Part shown: piece after piece, positions 45,427-55,467 of the stretch
Layout: each line of letters begins with the position of its first letter
Numbering within the stretch: the first letter of the stretch is position 1
Assembly (NCBI GenBank): GCA_963555705.1
Contig: OY743176.1
Span: 63,066,040-63,130,039 of the forward strand
Length of the DNA stretch: 64,000 nucleotides
Direction of reading: 5' to 3'
Source of the DNA: Ligustrum vulgare
Taxonomy: Eukaryota; Streptophyta; Magnoliopsida; Lamiales; Oleaceae
Program-made: the position numbers and the translations under genes
Notes under the pieces: generated by a model
Seen by the model: only the letters and a program-made list of their open reading frames with translations
What the model was told of the DNA's origin: nothing
The model's database searches: none

Positions 45427-47011
45427 TCTTTTTCTTGTTACCTTGCCTTCCATTTTGTTACTTCCTTGTTTTATTATCTTATTGAGGGCAATGTAATTTT
45501 CTAAGTTTGGGGGTAGTGGTTAAATTTTAGGCTGTATTTACTTTTGATCGTATGGGCCTGTATTAATTCATATTATGTAATTCTTCAAACCCCTATTAAT
45601 CAATGCAAACTTGGTCCTTTATTTGACGCCTAACCGCAAAAAAAAAAAAAAAAAAAAATTGTGTTGACATACTTATTGTCTAGGAAATAGTATGAATCAA
45701 TTTGTGCATAGGCTCGAAAATTGGACAACATGAGAGCATGAACTTATTTTTGAACTAGTTATGTTTTGCTGGATTCATACTATCTGCGCACATAGCCAAT
45801 GTTGGATAATTGCTTGTGTGTGGGATTTTGTTTAATACATGTGTGGCAGAGTTTATGCAATTTGAACTTAGAAATTACTGAAAAATCCTTGAACTTAGAT
45901 CATAAGATATCCCGCCCCTGAATTAGAACCAATCATGCTAAAAGGCAAGTTTGGGGGTAAAATGGTTGGAAATTGTATGTATTGACGGGTTGGAGGTCTG
46001 TGGTTCTTGGTTTTGCACTTTAGGCATTACAGTTTGGTCAACGGGTATAAACCATTTCCAGCATAAAAACAGAAAAATGCTGAATGTCTTATTCCACTCT
46101 TCAAGTGCCTTTTTGACTCGAGTAAGTAAGTCCGAGGGGTCTTTCAAACCTGGTGCCCTAAAGCCAACTGGCTTGGGTGTCATCGACCTAAAACTCGCTA
46201 CATGGGTCAATTAAAAAGCAAGTACGGAGAGTGGACTTACACATAAGACATTATAACATCTTTAACTTTTCTGTTTAAGCCTTTATGACTCGGGTAAGTA
46301 CGTCTGAGGGGTTCTTTGAACCTGGTACACTAAAGCCGTCTGGTTTGGGAGTTACCGATTTGAAAGCCTGCTACAGGGGTCATATAGAAAGCAAGTATGA
46401 AAAGTTCTGCACAAAAATGGTAAAAGACAGGGACATTAAAAGAAAAAGTCGTCCATAAAAAAAAAAAAGTATACATATATATATATATATATATTTGCAT
46501 GGTATAAGCTTTTTGACTGAGCTGTAGTGGTTGAAGTTGTAGAATTGGGGACTGCTGATTTTTATTGGTTATGCACGCATATTTCTGATTCTGATTACCT
46601 TATGTGGAAAAAGCAAAGAATATTTTTAGAACCCACATAGATAAAAACCCGGGATGTGAGAGAAAAGTAGAAAGTGGTGATCATCCATGAGCGCTGAAAG
46701 GAATTTCATTAGAAATCATAGATTGACCACATGGAATTTGGGCTGGATTATGCATAATGAGCTACACAGTGTTGAGCACATCTTTTGCATAAGTATGCGT
46801 TTGACATTGGTTATTTACACACACACTTGAAAATCTGGTATGATATAACTAGAAATTATTTTGCATTGTTGTTCATAACTCTTGCTTAGAGCGTAAATTG
46901 ATTTGGACTATGGAGGCATATGGTAAGCATGTTAGCACAAAAAAAATATCTTATCTCTTGTCTATTTGATTTTGTAAGCCACTATCTATTGTTCGAGGAC
47001 GAACAATAATT
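45427..47011. other. Athila-like 3' untranslated region
   Basis: No ORF. It holds two extra PPT-like motifs (TAAGTTTGGGGGTA at 45502-45515; CAAGTTTGGGGGTA at 45946-45959), an A18 run near 45640, a diverged tandem repeat (46110-46410) and a (TA)n tract near 46478. Confidence 0.7.
46110..46410. repeat. Two-copy tandem repeat, ~175-bp period
   Basis: Both copies share GACTCGRGTAAGTA, GAGGGGT, AACCTGGT, CTAAAGCC, CTGG(C/T)TTGGG and AAAGCAAGTA in order. Confidence 0.85.
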
Positions 47012-47027
47012 CAAATTTGGGGGTATT
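47012..47027 (+). promoter_or_regulatory. Polypurine tract of the Athila-like element
   Basis: CAAATTTGGGGGTATT directly before the 3' LTR start TGATAAGTG. Confidence 0.85.
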
Positions 47028-48477
47028 TGATAAGTGTATTTTATACACTTGGGGATATGTCAAAATGAGAATTTATAGTGTTGATTTATGAATTTATTCT
47101 ACCTAAATTGTGTTTAATTGTTGTTATTTCAGATTTTAGTCAAAAAAAAGGAACAATGAAGCAATTACGGGAAATAAAGGTAAAAAGTAGGAAAATTGAA
47201 GAGAAACAGAAGTTCTGGAGTCAAATTGATCAAATCAATAGTTGGAGATACATGTTGCAAATAAAATCAGAGGACCAACTTGAAGGTCAAGGAAAAGATG
47301 GAGAATCGCGTGGAAAAACGTTGAGTCGCGATCGCGACCTTCCCATGTCAGTGATCGCGACATGGCGATAAATTTGATGCAGAACTAAAAACAGGTTTTC
47401 CATGCGATCTCGGGCACCCAAACCACGCGATCGCGTAGGTGTCCGACTGGGCCCGTATTGGGATTTTATGCGCGATTTGAATATAATACACTCGGGACTT
47501 TAACCTAGAGGAGAACAGAGCGCGAGAGGAAAACAGAGGAGCACTTTTGCAGAGCGTAATATTGGAGAATCCTTGGCAATTCGACATCAAATTGAGGAGG
47601 AGATTCAAGCACGGAAAAGCACGGGAATTTAGGAGCTTAACACGGGAAATCAATTCTTGGTGCAAGAATTCTTTTCTTATTGTTGATTTCATAAATTCCT
47701 GCATGTTTAATTTTAATTCAGATTGTTTTTATTATTCATTTATCACGTGTAACTAATTTTAACGTTGGGAATCACGATGTAGCCTAGTCAATTGCTTTAA
47801 TTTCATATTCCTTGTTTTAACGCTTTAATTGATGTGTTGATTTATTATTGTGTTTACTGCGTGAATGAACTTGCCACTCTTTCATGATTTTATGTGTTAT
47901 TTCCATAATCCGAGAGGTGAGTTAATAACATAGATCTAGGTAATAAATCCATTAATTGAACGAGAGATAGAGATATACTTTCGTGATTAGTGCGATTATG
48001 TGTGAGTTCTTGCATGTAATGCATTTAGATAAGGAACATTCGGACCCGCTGTAGAGATACATGGTTGACTTATCTAGGTAGAGTTGATTTAAACTCGAGA
48101 GAGGAATCTCAACTTAATTTAGTGAACTTGATCGACCACATATTTAGAAAATAAAATTTGGAATTGGAATTAATTTAATTGGCTAGGTGAACCCGTGAAT
48201 CCCAACCACTTTCAATTATACTAAAAAAAACAATCAGCAATTGTGAAATCTCAATCTTGTGCAAGGTTTTAATCTTTTAGTCATCGTTATTAGCACTAGT
48301 TTCCAAACAATCAAAAATTCATTTCTTTGTTCAAATAGAGATAAGAATTTACACATTTCGGTACTTAGTAAACGGTCCTTGTGGGAACGATAATCCGAAC
48401 TCTTAGATCCATTTTAACTACTCTTCACGACCCGTTCACTTGCGGGGATATTTCGCATCGCGAGATATCAGTGAACA
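47028..48477 (+). repeat. 3' LTR of the Athila-like element (1450 bp)
   Basis: Complete, TGATAAGTG to GTGAACA. Palindromes GTCGCGATCGCGAC (47325-47338) and ACGCGATCGCGT (47425-47436) precede a TATA-like GAATATAATA (near 47480). A second part with TGATTTATTATTG-type AT-rich U5 follows. Confidence 0.93.
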
Positions 48478-50463
48478 TACTGTCTGAGTTAGTCGCCAAG
48501 TGCTCTCCTCGGATCACCTAACTTTCATCACCTGAAATGTTGGGGAGGAATTGGGGTGAGCTAAAGCTCAGTAAGTAAACTTTATGCATGTAATGCATGC
48601 TTATGATATGAAGTGCTTTAAAATTCGAAATATGTATCCCCATTTACTTTACTTTCCAGAACTTTCAAAACTTTTCAGACTTTCACTTAACATTTCCATT
48701 GTGAGCTCACTTGGTGTATCTTCTAGTCAATCAGAATACAGTATTTGGAACCAGATTATCATTCACATTTCCACCACAAAGCTGTTTAACATTCACTTTC
48801 CCATCGCAAAGCGGTTTAACAGTCCACCGTAAAACGGTTGAACATTCCGTCGCAAAGCGACTTAATTCGGGTACACCGGTCTCCCACGCCCCATTTCCCA
48901 CTCTCATCTTTCATGAACTAGAAGTACACCCATTCTTTCTTAAAAACATGGGATACATAACTTTTGAACAAACTTGCACCTTGACACATTTCTTTCATTT
49001 AAAAATATATGACTTCCCAATTTTGATGCCAATGCATGCTTGATGATGCAATGACATGATAACGTGTATGTTTGAACATTTTTCTCAATAACATATACTT
49101 TCATAAAGTAAATGAAATTCATCAAAGCAAGTAAGTTGCAAACAGTCATTTTCACATTTCACATTTACATTTAACTTGTGATCTTACGTTTTGATTAAAG
49201 CACATAAAACAAGAAAGAGTTTCATGCTTTCAATTCCCAAAACATTACATTCTAAATCCCTAAAATGCATAAGAATGTAAGATTATAATCAAGGTCTCAA
49301 TTTAACTAAAATTAATCAAAACAACCCATTTTAATAGTTTCCAAAATCTAAAATTCCAACTTAAAGTTCCAAATAAATTCTTAAATCTACAAAATACAAA
49401 TTTCAATCCAAAAGTTAAAATTTAAGCAGTTAGCTAATTTCATAAATTTGAAATCCTCAAATTTACCGAGAATAACACAAACTCAATTAAACTAACTCAA
49501 ATTTAAACCAAGTATTTTTCCAACATTTCTAAATCTGAAAACAAAACTCTCAAAATAATTGTGAATTAAACCAATTATATCCAAAATTTCATAACTCTGA
49601 AAAATCACTACCAGGTCTGAGAATCAATGTGATCATTTATATGCTATTTCCAAAATTTCGAAATTTACCATTTCTAACTCGAAATACAACTAAACATTTC
49701 AATTAAACTAACAAATTCACGAATTTTGAAATCTGAAATCTACCAATATAACTTTAAAAATCTGAAATATATATATATATATATACATACACAATATACA
49801 TCAATATATACATACACAGAGACATACACATACATATAATCATTAACCAAAGTTCCAACTAATAATTAAAATTCGAAATCTAGACAAATTCGAATATGAA
49901 AATATAAAGATTTATACAAATAAACATCACACATCCATAAAATTCCATATTTATACGAGTGTGTTCATGTGTGTGTGTATCAGTGTGCGCAGGTGCGTGC
50001 GTTGTGTGTGCAGTGGGGAAGGAGTGTGGTCTTAGTGTCGTGATTGTGGCATGGTAGCACCGATGCTGGTTGAGGGAGCAAGAAGGTGGTAACGGTCGAA
50101 GAGGGGTGTGGGAGCCGAGGGGGAGGAGGAGAGCGAGAGAGCGTGTCAGGTGTGGGAGGGGGTTAGGGTTATAAATTTGATTTCTTTATTAAATTGCAAG
50201 TTTAGTCCCTAGCCTCCTCAATTTGGCAATTTAAGTCCACAACTCATAAATATATTTCATAGTGCCACCAAACCTTTTCCAACTTCAATTTATGCAATTT
50301 AGGTTACTTACCACTTAATAACAATATAAAACCAACAAGTTTAACAAATAAAACAAACAATTAGATATAGAATTGTACATAAACAATTTATAATCATTTT
50401 AATTGGCACATTGATCGTGACGTCGTCCAAGTTCTTCCACTGCAAAATAATTTAAATATGAAC

Positions 50464-50544
<81 letters not shown>

Positions 50545-50624
50545 CAATTACATAATATATAATGGTACCAATATAAATTACATGAAATTCAAGAATGCGC
50601 GTAAAACGAAAAAGTTGTATTACA
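48478..50624 (-). repeat. Chromovirus 5' LTR, distal part
   Basis: Resumes after the Athila-like insertion (CTGTCTGAGT, cf. 28691) and ends GTTGTATTACA. It contains a hairpin array (48776-48862), an expanded (AAT)n and a GTGTGTG/GAGAGAG stretch (49960-50150) absent from the 3' LTR. Confidence 0.93.
50463..50544. repeat. (AAT)n microsatellite, ~27 units
   Basis: The same site in the 3' LTR (30207-30230) has only four interrupted units, so the expansion is specific to this LTR. Confidence 0.95.
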
Positions 50625-51180
50625 CTTTGTCCCAAGCGAAGCATTTGATCGCTAAAAAACGATCATAAAGATTTCGTCCCGAGCGAAGCATTTGATCGCT
50701 AAAAAAGATCATAAAGACTTCATCCCAAACGAAGTGCATTATCACTAAAAAACAATCATAAAGACTTTGTCACGAGCACAGTATTAAGACTTCGTTACCA
50801 GCTAAGCAAATAACGATCTCAAAGACCTTGTCCCGAGTAGGGCATTAAGACTTTGTCATGAGTAGAGCATTAAGACTTTGTCATGAGCAAAGCATTAAGA
50901 CTTCGTTACAAGCGAAGCAAAGAACGACCTCAAAGACCTTGTCACAAGTAGAGCTTTAGGACTTCTTCAGGAGCAAGCATTAAGACTTCGTCATGAGCGA
51001 AGCAAAGAACGATTTCAAAGACTTCATCACGAGCAAAACATTAAGACTTCATCACGAGCGAAGGATTAAAGCATAAAAACCATCAACGAAGACAACTACC
51101 AATTTTAAGACTTCATTATGGAAGCAACATCGATAAAAAACGATCAGCGAAAACTTTGTCACGACCGAAGCGAAAAAAGA
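50625..51180. repeat. Hairpin-bearing degenerate tandem array (LARD interior)
   Basis: About 14 units of 25-47 bases built on AAGACTTCGTCACGAGCGAAG, many with facing CTTCG/CGAAG arms. The chromovirus inserted into a unit (CTTTG of AAAGACTTTGTCCC). Confidence 0.85.
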
Positions 51181-51533
51181 CTTCGACCATTGATGGCCTC
51201 ATTAACACATACAATTACTCAAAAAGGTATGATCGAAGAGTAAAGCGGACAAAAAAGAATACAACAATCATTCATTTCGGTCAAGAGTACATAGGCAAAA
51301 GTTGGAAAACAAAAAGTTAAGAAAAGTTTGGAAATACAAGTTAATGATTTTCTTCTTCCAAAGCTTTAGCATGGGCAAAGTTATCGAACTCCTCAAGATT
51401 AATTTCAGGCTGGTCGTTTTCGAACTATTCTCCATGCACCACTAATTTCCATCATTTCCAAAAAGTTTGGGACGTTCACATCTAAAAAACAATCGAAAGG
51501 TCATAATTCTCTAGCATGAGAATATTGATCCTT
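51181..51533. other. LARD interior, right end
   Basis: No ORF or repeat of note; runs to the PPT. Confidence 0.5.
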
Positions 51534-51545
51534 CGAGGGGGTTAT
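51534..51545 (+). promoter_or_regulatory. LARD polypurine tract
   Basis: CGAGGGGGTTAT immediately before the LTR start TGACACTC. Confidence 0.75.
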
Positions 51546-51726
51546 TGACACTCACCATAATAACACATGCTATACGATCTATGGACATGCTATTCGACCT
51601 ATGGACATTCGACTACGACCTATGGTTATTCGATTCGATCACTCTGTAGCAGTGTGATCATGGTTGAATTATGTAAGGATCGACTAAACTATCAATGACC
51701 ATAATATACGATGGACGATCAGTTAA
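51546..51726 (+). repeat. Truncated 3' LTR of the LARD-like element
   Basis: Homologous to 24351-24535; homology stops abruptly at GATCAGTTA, where SINE-like sequence begins. Confidence 0.85.
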
Positions 51727-51889
51727 ATTACAGAATGTGTTTCAGTGGGATATGGTTGAGAACTTACTATTTAACTACGTTTGCAAGGAGCTTCATCCAT
51801 ACAAAAGTTAGGATTATAACTCCCACTCTACAGCTGTAATTTTTCACTCTCACATTTCAACCAACTGAGCTATGCCCTAAGGGCGACTC
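51727..51889 (-). mobile_element. tRNA-derived SINE (minus strand)
   Basis: The minus strand shows a tRNA-like head AGGGCATAGCTCAGTTGG (Pol III A box, near 51862-51880) and a degenerate B box GAGTTATAATCC (near 51824), then a tRNA-unrelated tail. No cloverleaf closes, so it is not a working tRNA gene. Confidence 0.6.
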
Positions 51890-52333
51890 TCTCTCTTTTT
51901 ACCCAACTTTAGTCTTTATGCAGTTGTATGGTCATCACCGATAATAATTTTTAAGATTTTTTTTATTTCATATGTCTCCATTTGGTGAAAATTGTTTATA
52001 ATTTTTTTTTAAAACTATTATATGAAAATATCTCATTGGTCAATTTTAAAAATTCACGATTACATGAAAATATGTCATTGGTCAATTTTTAAAAAATCAA
52101 CCATTTTGTTGGTAAAAAAATTTAGCCCGTCATTTTTTACTTTTCCAAAAAAATAAAAAATGAACCAAGTAAATATTGACTAGTCGCTATTTAATAAATA
52201 TTTTACAAACGATTTACCAATAAGTGATAGTTCATATCTAACTTTACAAAGTTAAGTTTCATTTTTGAACTTACATATTTATTACGTGTTTTTTACATGA
52301 ACCATGGAACGCTATAAAATTATTTAGACAATT
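51890..52333. other. Non-coding interval
   Basis: AT-rich, no supported feature. Confidence 0.5.
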
Positions 52334-52340
52334 TAATTAA

Positions 52341-52522
52341 GTCCATGTTTGGCCTCTTTTAAAAATCTAACACATTTTATTTCTTTCTTTTTTTCAACCG
52401 CACATTTATTAAAAGAATAATATTACACATCTACAAAAAAAAAATCCCTACTTTTTAATTACACGTTCTCCTAAAAATCATTATTCATTTAAATTTTTTT
52501 TTAAACAATATCAAACATGGGC
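52341..52522. mobile_element. Short MITE with 7-bp TSD (hAT-like)
   Basis: Inverted ends GTCCATGTTTGG and, inverted, GCCCATGTTTG, flanked by TAATTAA on both sides (52334-52340, 52523-52529). Its interior (CAACCRCACATT...TTTTTAATTACACGTTCTC) matches the MITE at 60754-60938. Confidence 0.75.
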
Positions 52523-52637
52523 TAATTAATAAAAACAATTATAATAAATCATAGATCTTTTTTTTTTTTAAATGACTTGATTCAGCTCATCGTCGTGATC
52601 ATTTCGCACATTGGTAGCGTCGCTTTATATTCTATTA

Positions 52638-53085
52638 GAGCATCTCCAATGTACACCATCAATTAGGAAAAATAATTGACATGTCAACAAATTGATGGAA
52701 TGTGTTAAAAATATCTCTTCAATGTATAATGTCAATTACAATGTTAAGTTGGCGTGGTTGGAAAAAAATTGACAATGTCGGGTGCTCCATATACATTTTG
52801 ACGCTCCGTCTAACCAGATGAGTCAGTATTTATTTTTATTTTATAATTATTTTAACAGCTAAATAAAGGAATGTTATAGATAAATATGTACATCCATCTT
52901 CTCTCTCTATATTTATTATTTTTAAATTTAAAAAAAGATTACCACATAATCAACAATATTTAAATGTAAACAGAATAATAGGAGATGAAATTTTATACGT
53001 TTCCGTCAATTTATCCACTTTTTCAGATGTCCGTCAATTTTATTGTCACGTCACCCTTAATTCACGAATTGCATTGAAGATGCTC
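52638..53085. mobile_element. PIF/Harbinger MITE
   Basis: Ends GAGCATCTCCAATG and, inverted, GAGCATCTTCAATG with TTA TSDs (52635-52637, 53086-53088). 448 bp, no ORF. Confidence 0.88.
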
Positions 53086-53141
53086 TTAGGAATAATGCAG
53101 GTAGGATTTTCCGACAGTGAACATTACAACATACCCTACAT

Positions 53142-53410
53142 TAGGGTTGGAAAACGGGATGGACAGTTCGGGAGTTCGTGAGCTCGACTCAATTCAGTTC
53201 GTTAAAAGTTCGGTTCGGCTAGTAAATAAAGAGACTTGGGCTTGGACCTGACAAAAAATTTGGGTATTGGACAGTTCGGGTTCGGCTCGTGAAGTTCGTG
53301 AACTAGTTCAACGGACTGAGAAACAGGCCAAAATGAGCCGGCCCATTGCGGCCCGTAAAGGCTCATTTGTTACGAGCCGGCTCGCTCATCCCAAATGGTC
53401 ACATTTGTGA
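53142..53410. mobile_element. Probable hAT MITE remnant
   Basis: Starts TAGGGTTGGAAAACGGG, close to the end of the MITE at 18032, and carries the same kind of GAGCC/GGCTC/GTTCG motifs. The right end and TSD are not clear. Confidence 0.4.
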
Positions 53411-54346
53411 CCGTTTGGGACTCAAACGGTCACAACTCTATAATATTCTCCTTCTACATTTCTTCATTTCTACTTTCTAGTTATATTCTAATTTATAGTG
53501 TTATAACCTATAAGCCCATAATATATCGTTTTTGTAACACCCCAAGTTTCAAAACCTAAAACCTAGGCATGTTAACTTCCATTCACATTAATTTCGTAAT
53601 TAAATCGTTTACACGACAAAAATGTTCATTTATCTATTATAAAATTTTAGCGAAATTTCGGCAGAGTCTCCTCTATAAATTGGACATAGCCAACCTGTAG
53701 AGGAGCATCAAAAAACCATTTTAAAAATTTAAAAGCATCAATCACATTCATTATCGTCAAAACCAATTCATTCATTCCCCAAACTCCTCAAGCATAAGAT
53801 TTCCCAAAAATCAACAGACATTGACAATTGCAATAAGAGGTAATTTAACCCCTAATACGTTACCCATACGAAATCAAGACTAACTTCAACCAAAACATTA
53901 TCAATAACAATAAATGAAGGAATTAATTTAATGATAACTTGAATAAATTTAACTTTATTAATTAAGGCAACAGCAGGTACTGTCTGAGTCAGCCGCCGAG
54001 TGCTCCCCTCTGATCATCTAACTTTCATCACCTGAAATGTTGGGGAGGGATTGGGGTGAGCTAAAGCTCAGTAAGTAAACTTTATGCATGAATGCATGCT
54101 TATGACATGAATGCTTTAAAAAATTTCCATATATGTATCCCTTTCTCTTTACTTTCCAGAAAATTCAAACTTTTCAAACTTTCGTTTAACATTTCAAAAC
54201 TTTCACTTCATTTCCATCTTGAGCTCACTTGATGTAACTTCTAGTCAATCAGATAACAGTGGGCAATTCTTATTTGGAACCAGATTAACATGCACATTTT
54301 CACCGCAAAGCGGTTTAACATTCACTTTCCCACCGCAAGGCGGTTC

Positions 54347-54977
54347 TGACGCGATCCCGGTCGGGGAATCTCGTCGAACACGTGGAATAACGATAATTAA
54401 AACTTAGGAAATATCTAAATCAGATCGACACAAGACAAACAACGAAAAATAAGGATAGAACGACGGTAAAGCCTTGACCCAACAATCACGATGCAATTTA
54501 TGACGATGCGGATTGAAGAACCAAGATTGGTGAACGCCACAAGGACTTGTCAATTTCCTTGATAAGTATCGAATTTGGAAACGCCACAAATTCTCTTACG
54601 AATACTTGATAAGTTTGCTGGAAGAACGCCACAAAGATCGGATCTTTGATAAGTTCAAGAAAAGGGAATAAACTCAACCTCTCAATTTTGGAGAATCCTC
54701 TCACAAATTTTATTAATCAACCCCAAACTTATCAAGATTGATTATCTTGTGGCGTTCATCCAGAACTTATCAAAGATTCGCGAGAGTATTTGTGGCGTTG
54801 AAAATCAGAGACTTATCAAGGAGATTGGGCAAATCCTTGTGGCGTTTCGAAAGTCGTGGTTCTTTATTCCGCATCGTCGAGCCATCGCGTCGTGAATATC
54901 GGGTCATGATTCATCCGTCCAACCACAACCTGAGTTCGGAACTTTCCGACGTTTCTTCCGCGCTTCGAATCTCATCA
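54347..54977. repeat. Tail-to-tail LTR ends forming the element's left terminus
   Basis: 54347-54690 is an inverted LTR 3' half (its reverse complement aligns with 62600-62922); 54720-54977 is a direct LTR 3' half identical in layout to 56993-57249. The expected U3 is absent. The left terminus is therefore TG created by an inverted CA end. Confidence 0.8.
54733..54839 (+). other. Triple hairpin module in R/U5
   Basis: Three units of CTTAT-stem-TGTGGCGTT: stems CAAGAT/ATCTTG (54733-54749), CAAA.../...TTTG (54771-54792, loop GCGA) and CAAGGA/TCCTTG (54817-54839). Homologous sets: 57006-57111, 62641-62743 and, inverted, 54540-54648. Confidence 0.85.
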
Positions 54978-54979
54978 TC

Positions 54980-54996
54980 TGGTATCAGAGCTGGAC
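54980..54996 (+). promoter_or_regulatory. Primer-binding site, tRNA-iMet
   Basis: TGGTATCAGAGCTGGAC two bases after the 5' LTR end CATCA. Confidence 0.9.
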
Positions 54997-55467
54997 TCTG
55001 AATTCAGGTTTTTCTATCCAGTTTGATTTTTATGTTTATCATCGAGTCTCATAAAAATCATCCATATCTTGTTGAGTGTTTTGCTTTCAGTTTTTTGCGT
55101 TCTTCTTGTTCTTGAGTTTGTTGAGTCATTAATCCAGAAAATCGTTCAAAAAAAAATTTCAAAAGTGTTTGTTTTGCTTAATTCTTATCCGAATTAAGTT
55201 CCGTTTGTTTTTTTGCGTTCGTGTCGAATTTTCGGATTTTTTTAAATATATATATATATATTTCTTTTTTTATTTTTTATTTTTATTAATTCTGAAAATT
55301 CATCATAATTAAAAAAAATAAAGTCACTCCGAAATTCAAGAACCACTTTCTTAAATTTCCTTAAATTATTGATATTCGTTTTCTTTCAAGTCAGCAATAA
55401 AATTCGTTTCTGCTATTTGATGTTTAAATCCTCTTTGTTCTTGAATTTTTGAAACGCCACATAAAGA

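Larger units (their letters stand above)
37034..48477 (+). mobile_element. Athila-like Ty3/Gypsy element, defective
   Basis: TGATAAGTG...GTGAACA with the TSD TACTG on both sides (37029-37033, 48478-48482). Contents: truncated 5' LTR, gag-pol with stops, an internal palindrome/TATA module, an intron, a third ORF, PPT and complete 3' LTR. Pol motifs ([20 protein letters not shown]) and a third ORF after pol place it with Athila. The two LTRs differ at about 15 positions over the ~430 shared bases, mostly transitions. Confidence 0.93.
28297..50624 (-). mobile_element. Ty3/Gypsy chromovirus (Tekay/Del-type), defective
   Basis: In plus coordinates it starts TGTAACACCC and ends GTATTACA, with the TSD CTTTG on both sides (28292-28296, 50625-50629). 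Reading minus-wise: 5' LTR (split by the Athila-like element), tRNA-Met PBS, protease relic, RT (split by a solo LTR), RNase H, integrase end, PPT, 3' LTR. gag is absent: the protease relic lies only about 0.4 kb from the PBS. The target is the LARD hairpin-repeat region. Confidence 0.93.
24351..51726 (+). mobile_element. Non-autonomous LTR element (LARD-like), outermost of the nest
   Basis: The 5' LTR at 24351-25604 and an LTR fragment at 51546-51726 share about 170 bases (ACCATAATAACACATGCTAT onward). A PBS follows the 5' LTR and a G-rich PPT precedes the 3' copy. The interior, once the chromovirus is removed, is about 3.6 kb without gag or pol, so it is a large retrotransposon derivative. 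The 3' LTR is truncated, so no TSD can be read. Confidence 0.75.

Noticed and set aside
36607..50624. The LTR pieces at 36607 and 48478 as separate solo LTRs
   Set aside because: They join exactly across the Athila-like element at the TACTG duplication and share the outer CTTTG TSD with the LTR at 28297.
50399..50644. 81-aa ORF with a poly-Tyr run
   Set aside because: Translation of the (AAT)n microsatellite.
51820..51885. A tRNA gene on the minus strand
   Set aside because: The A box is good but the B box is degenerate and no anticodon or acceptor stem closes; a SINE explains it better.
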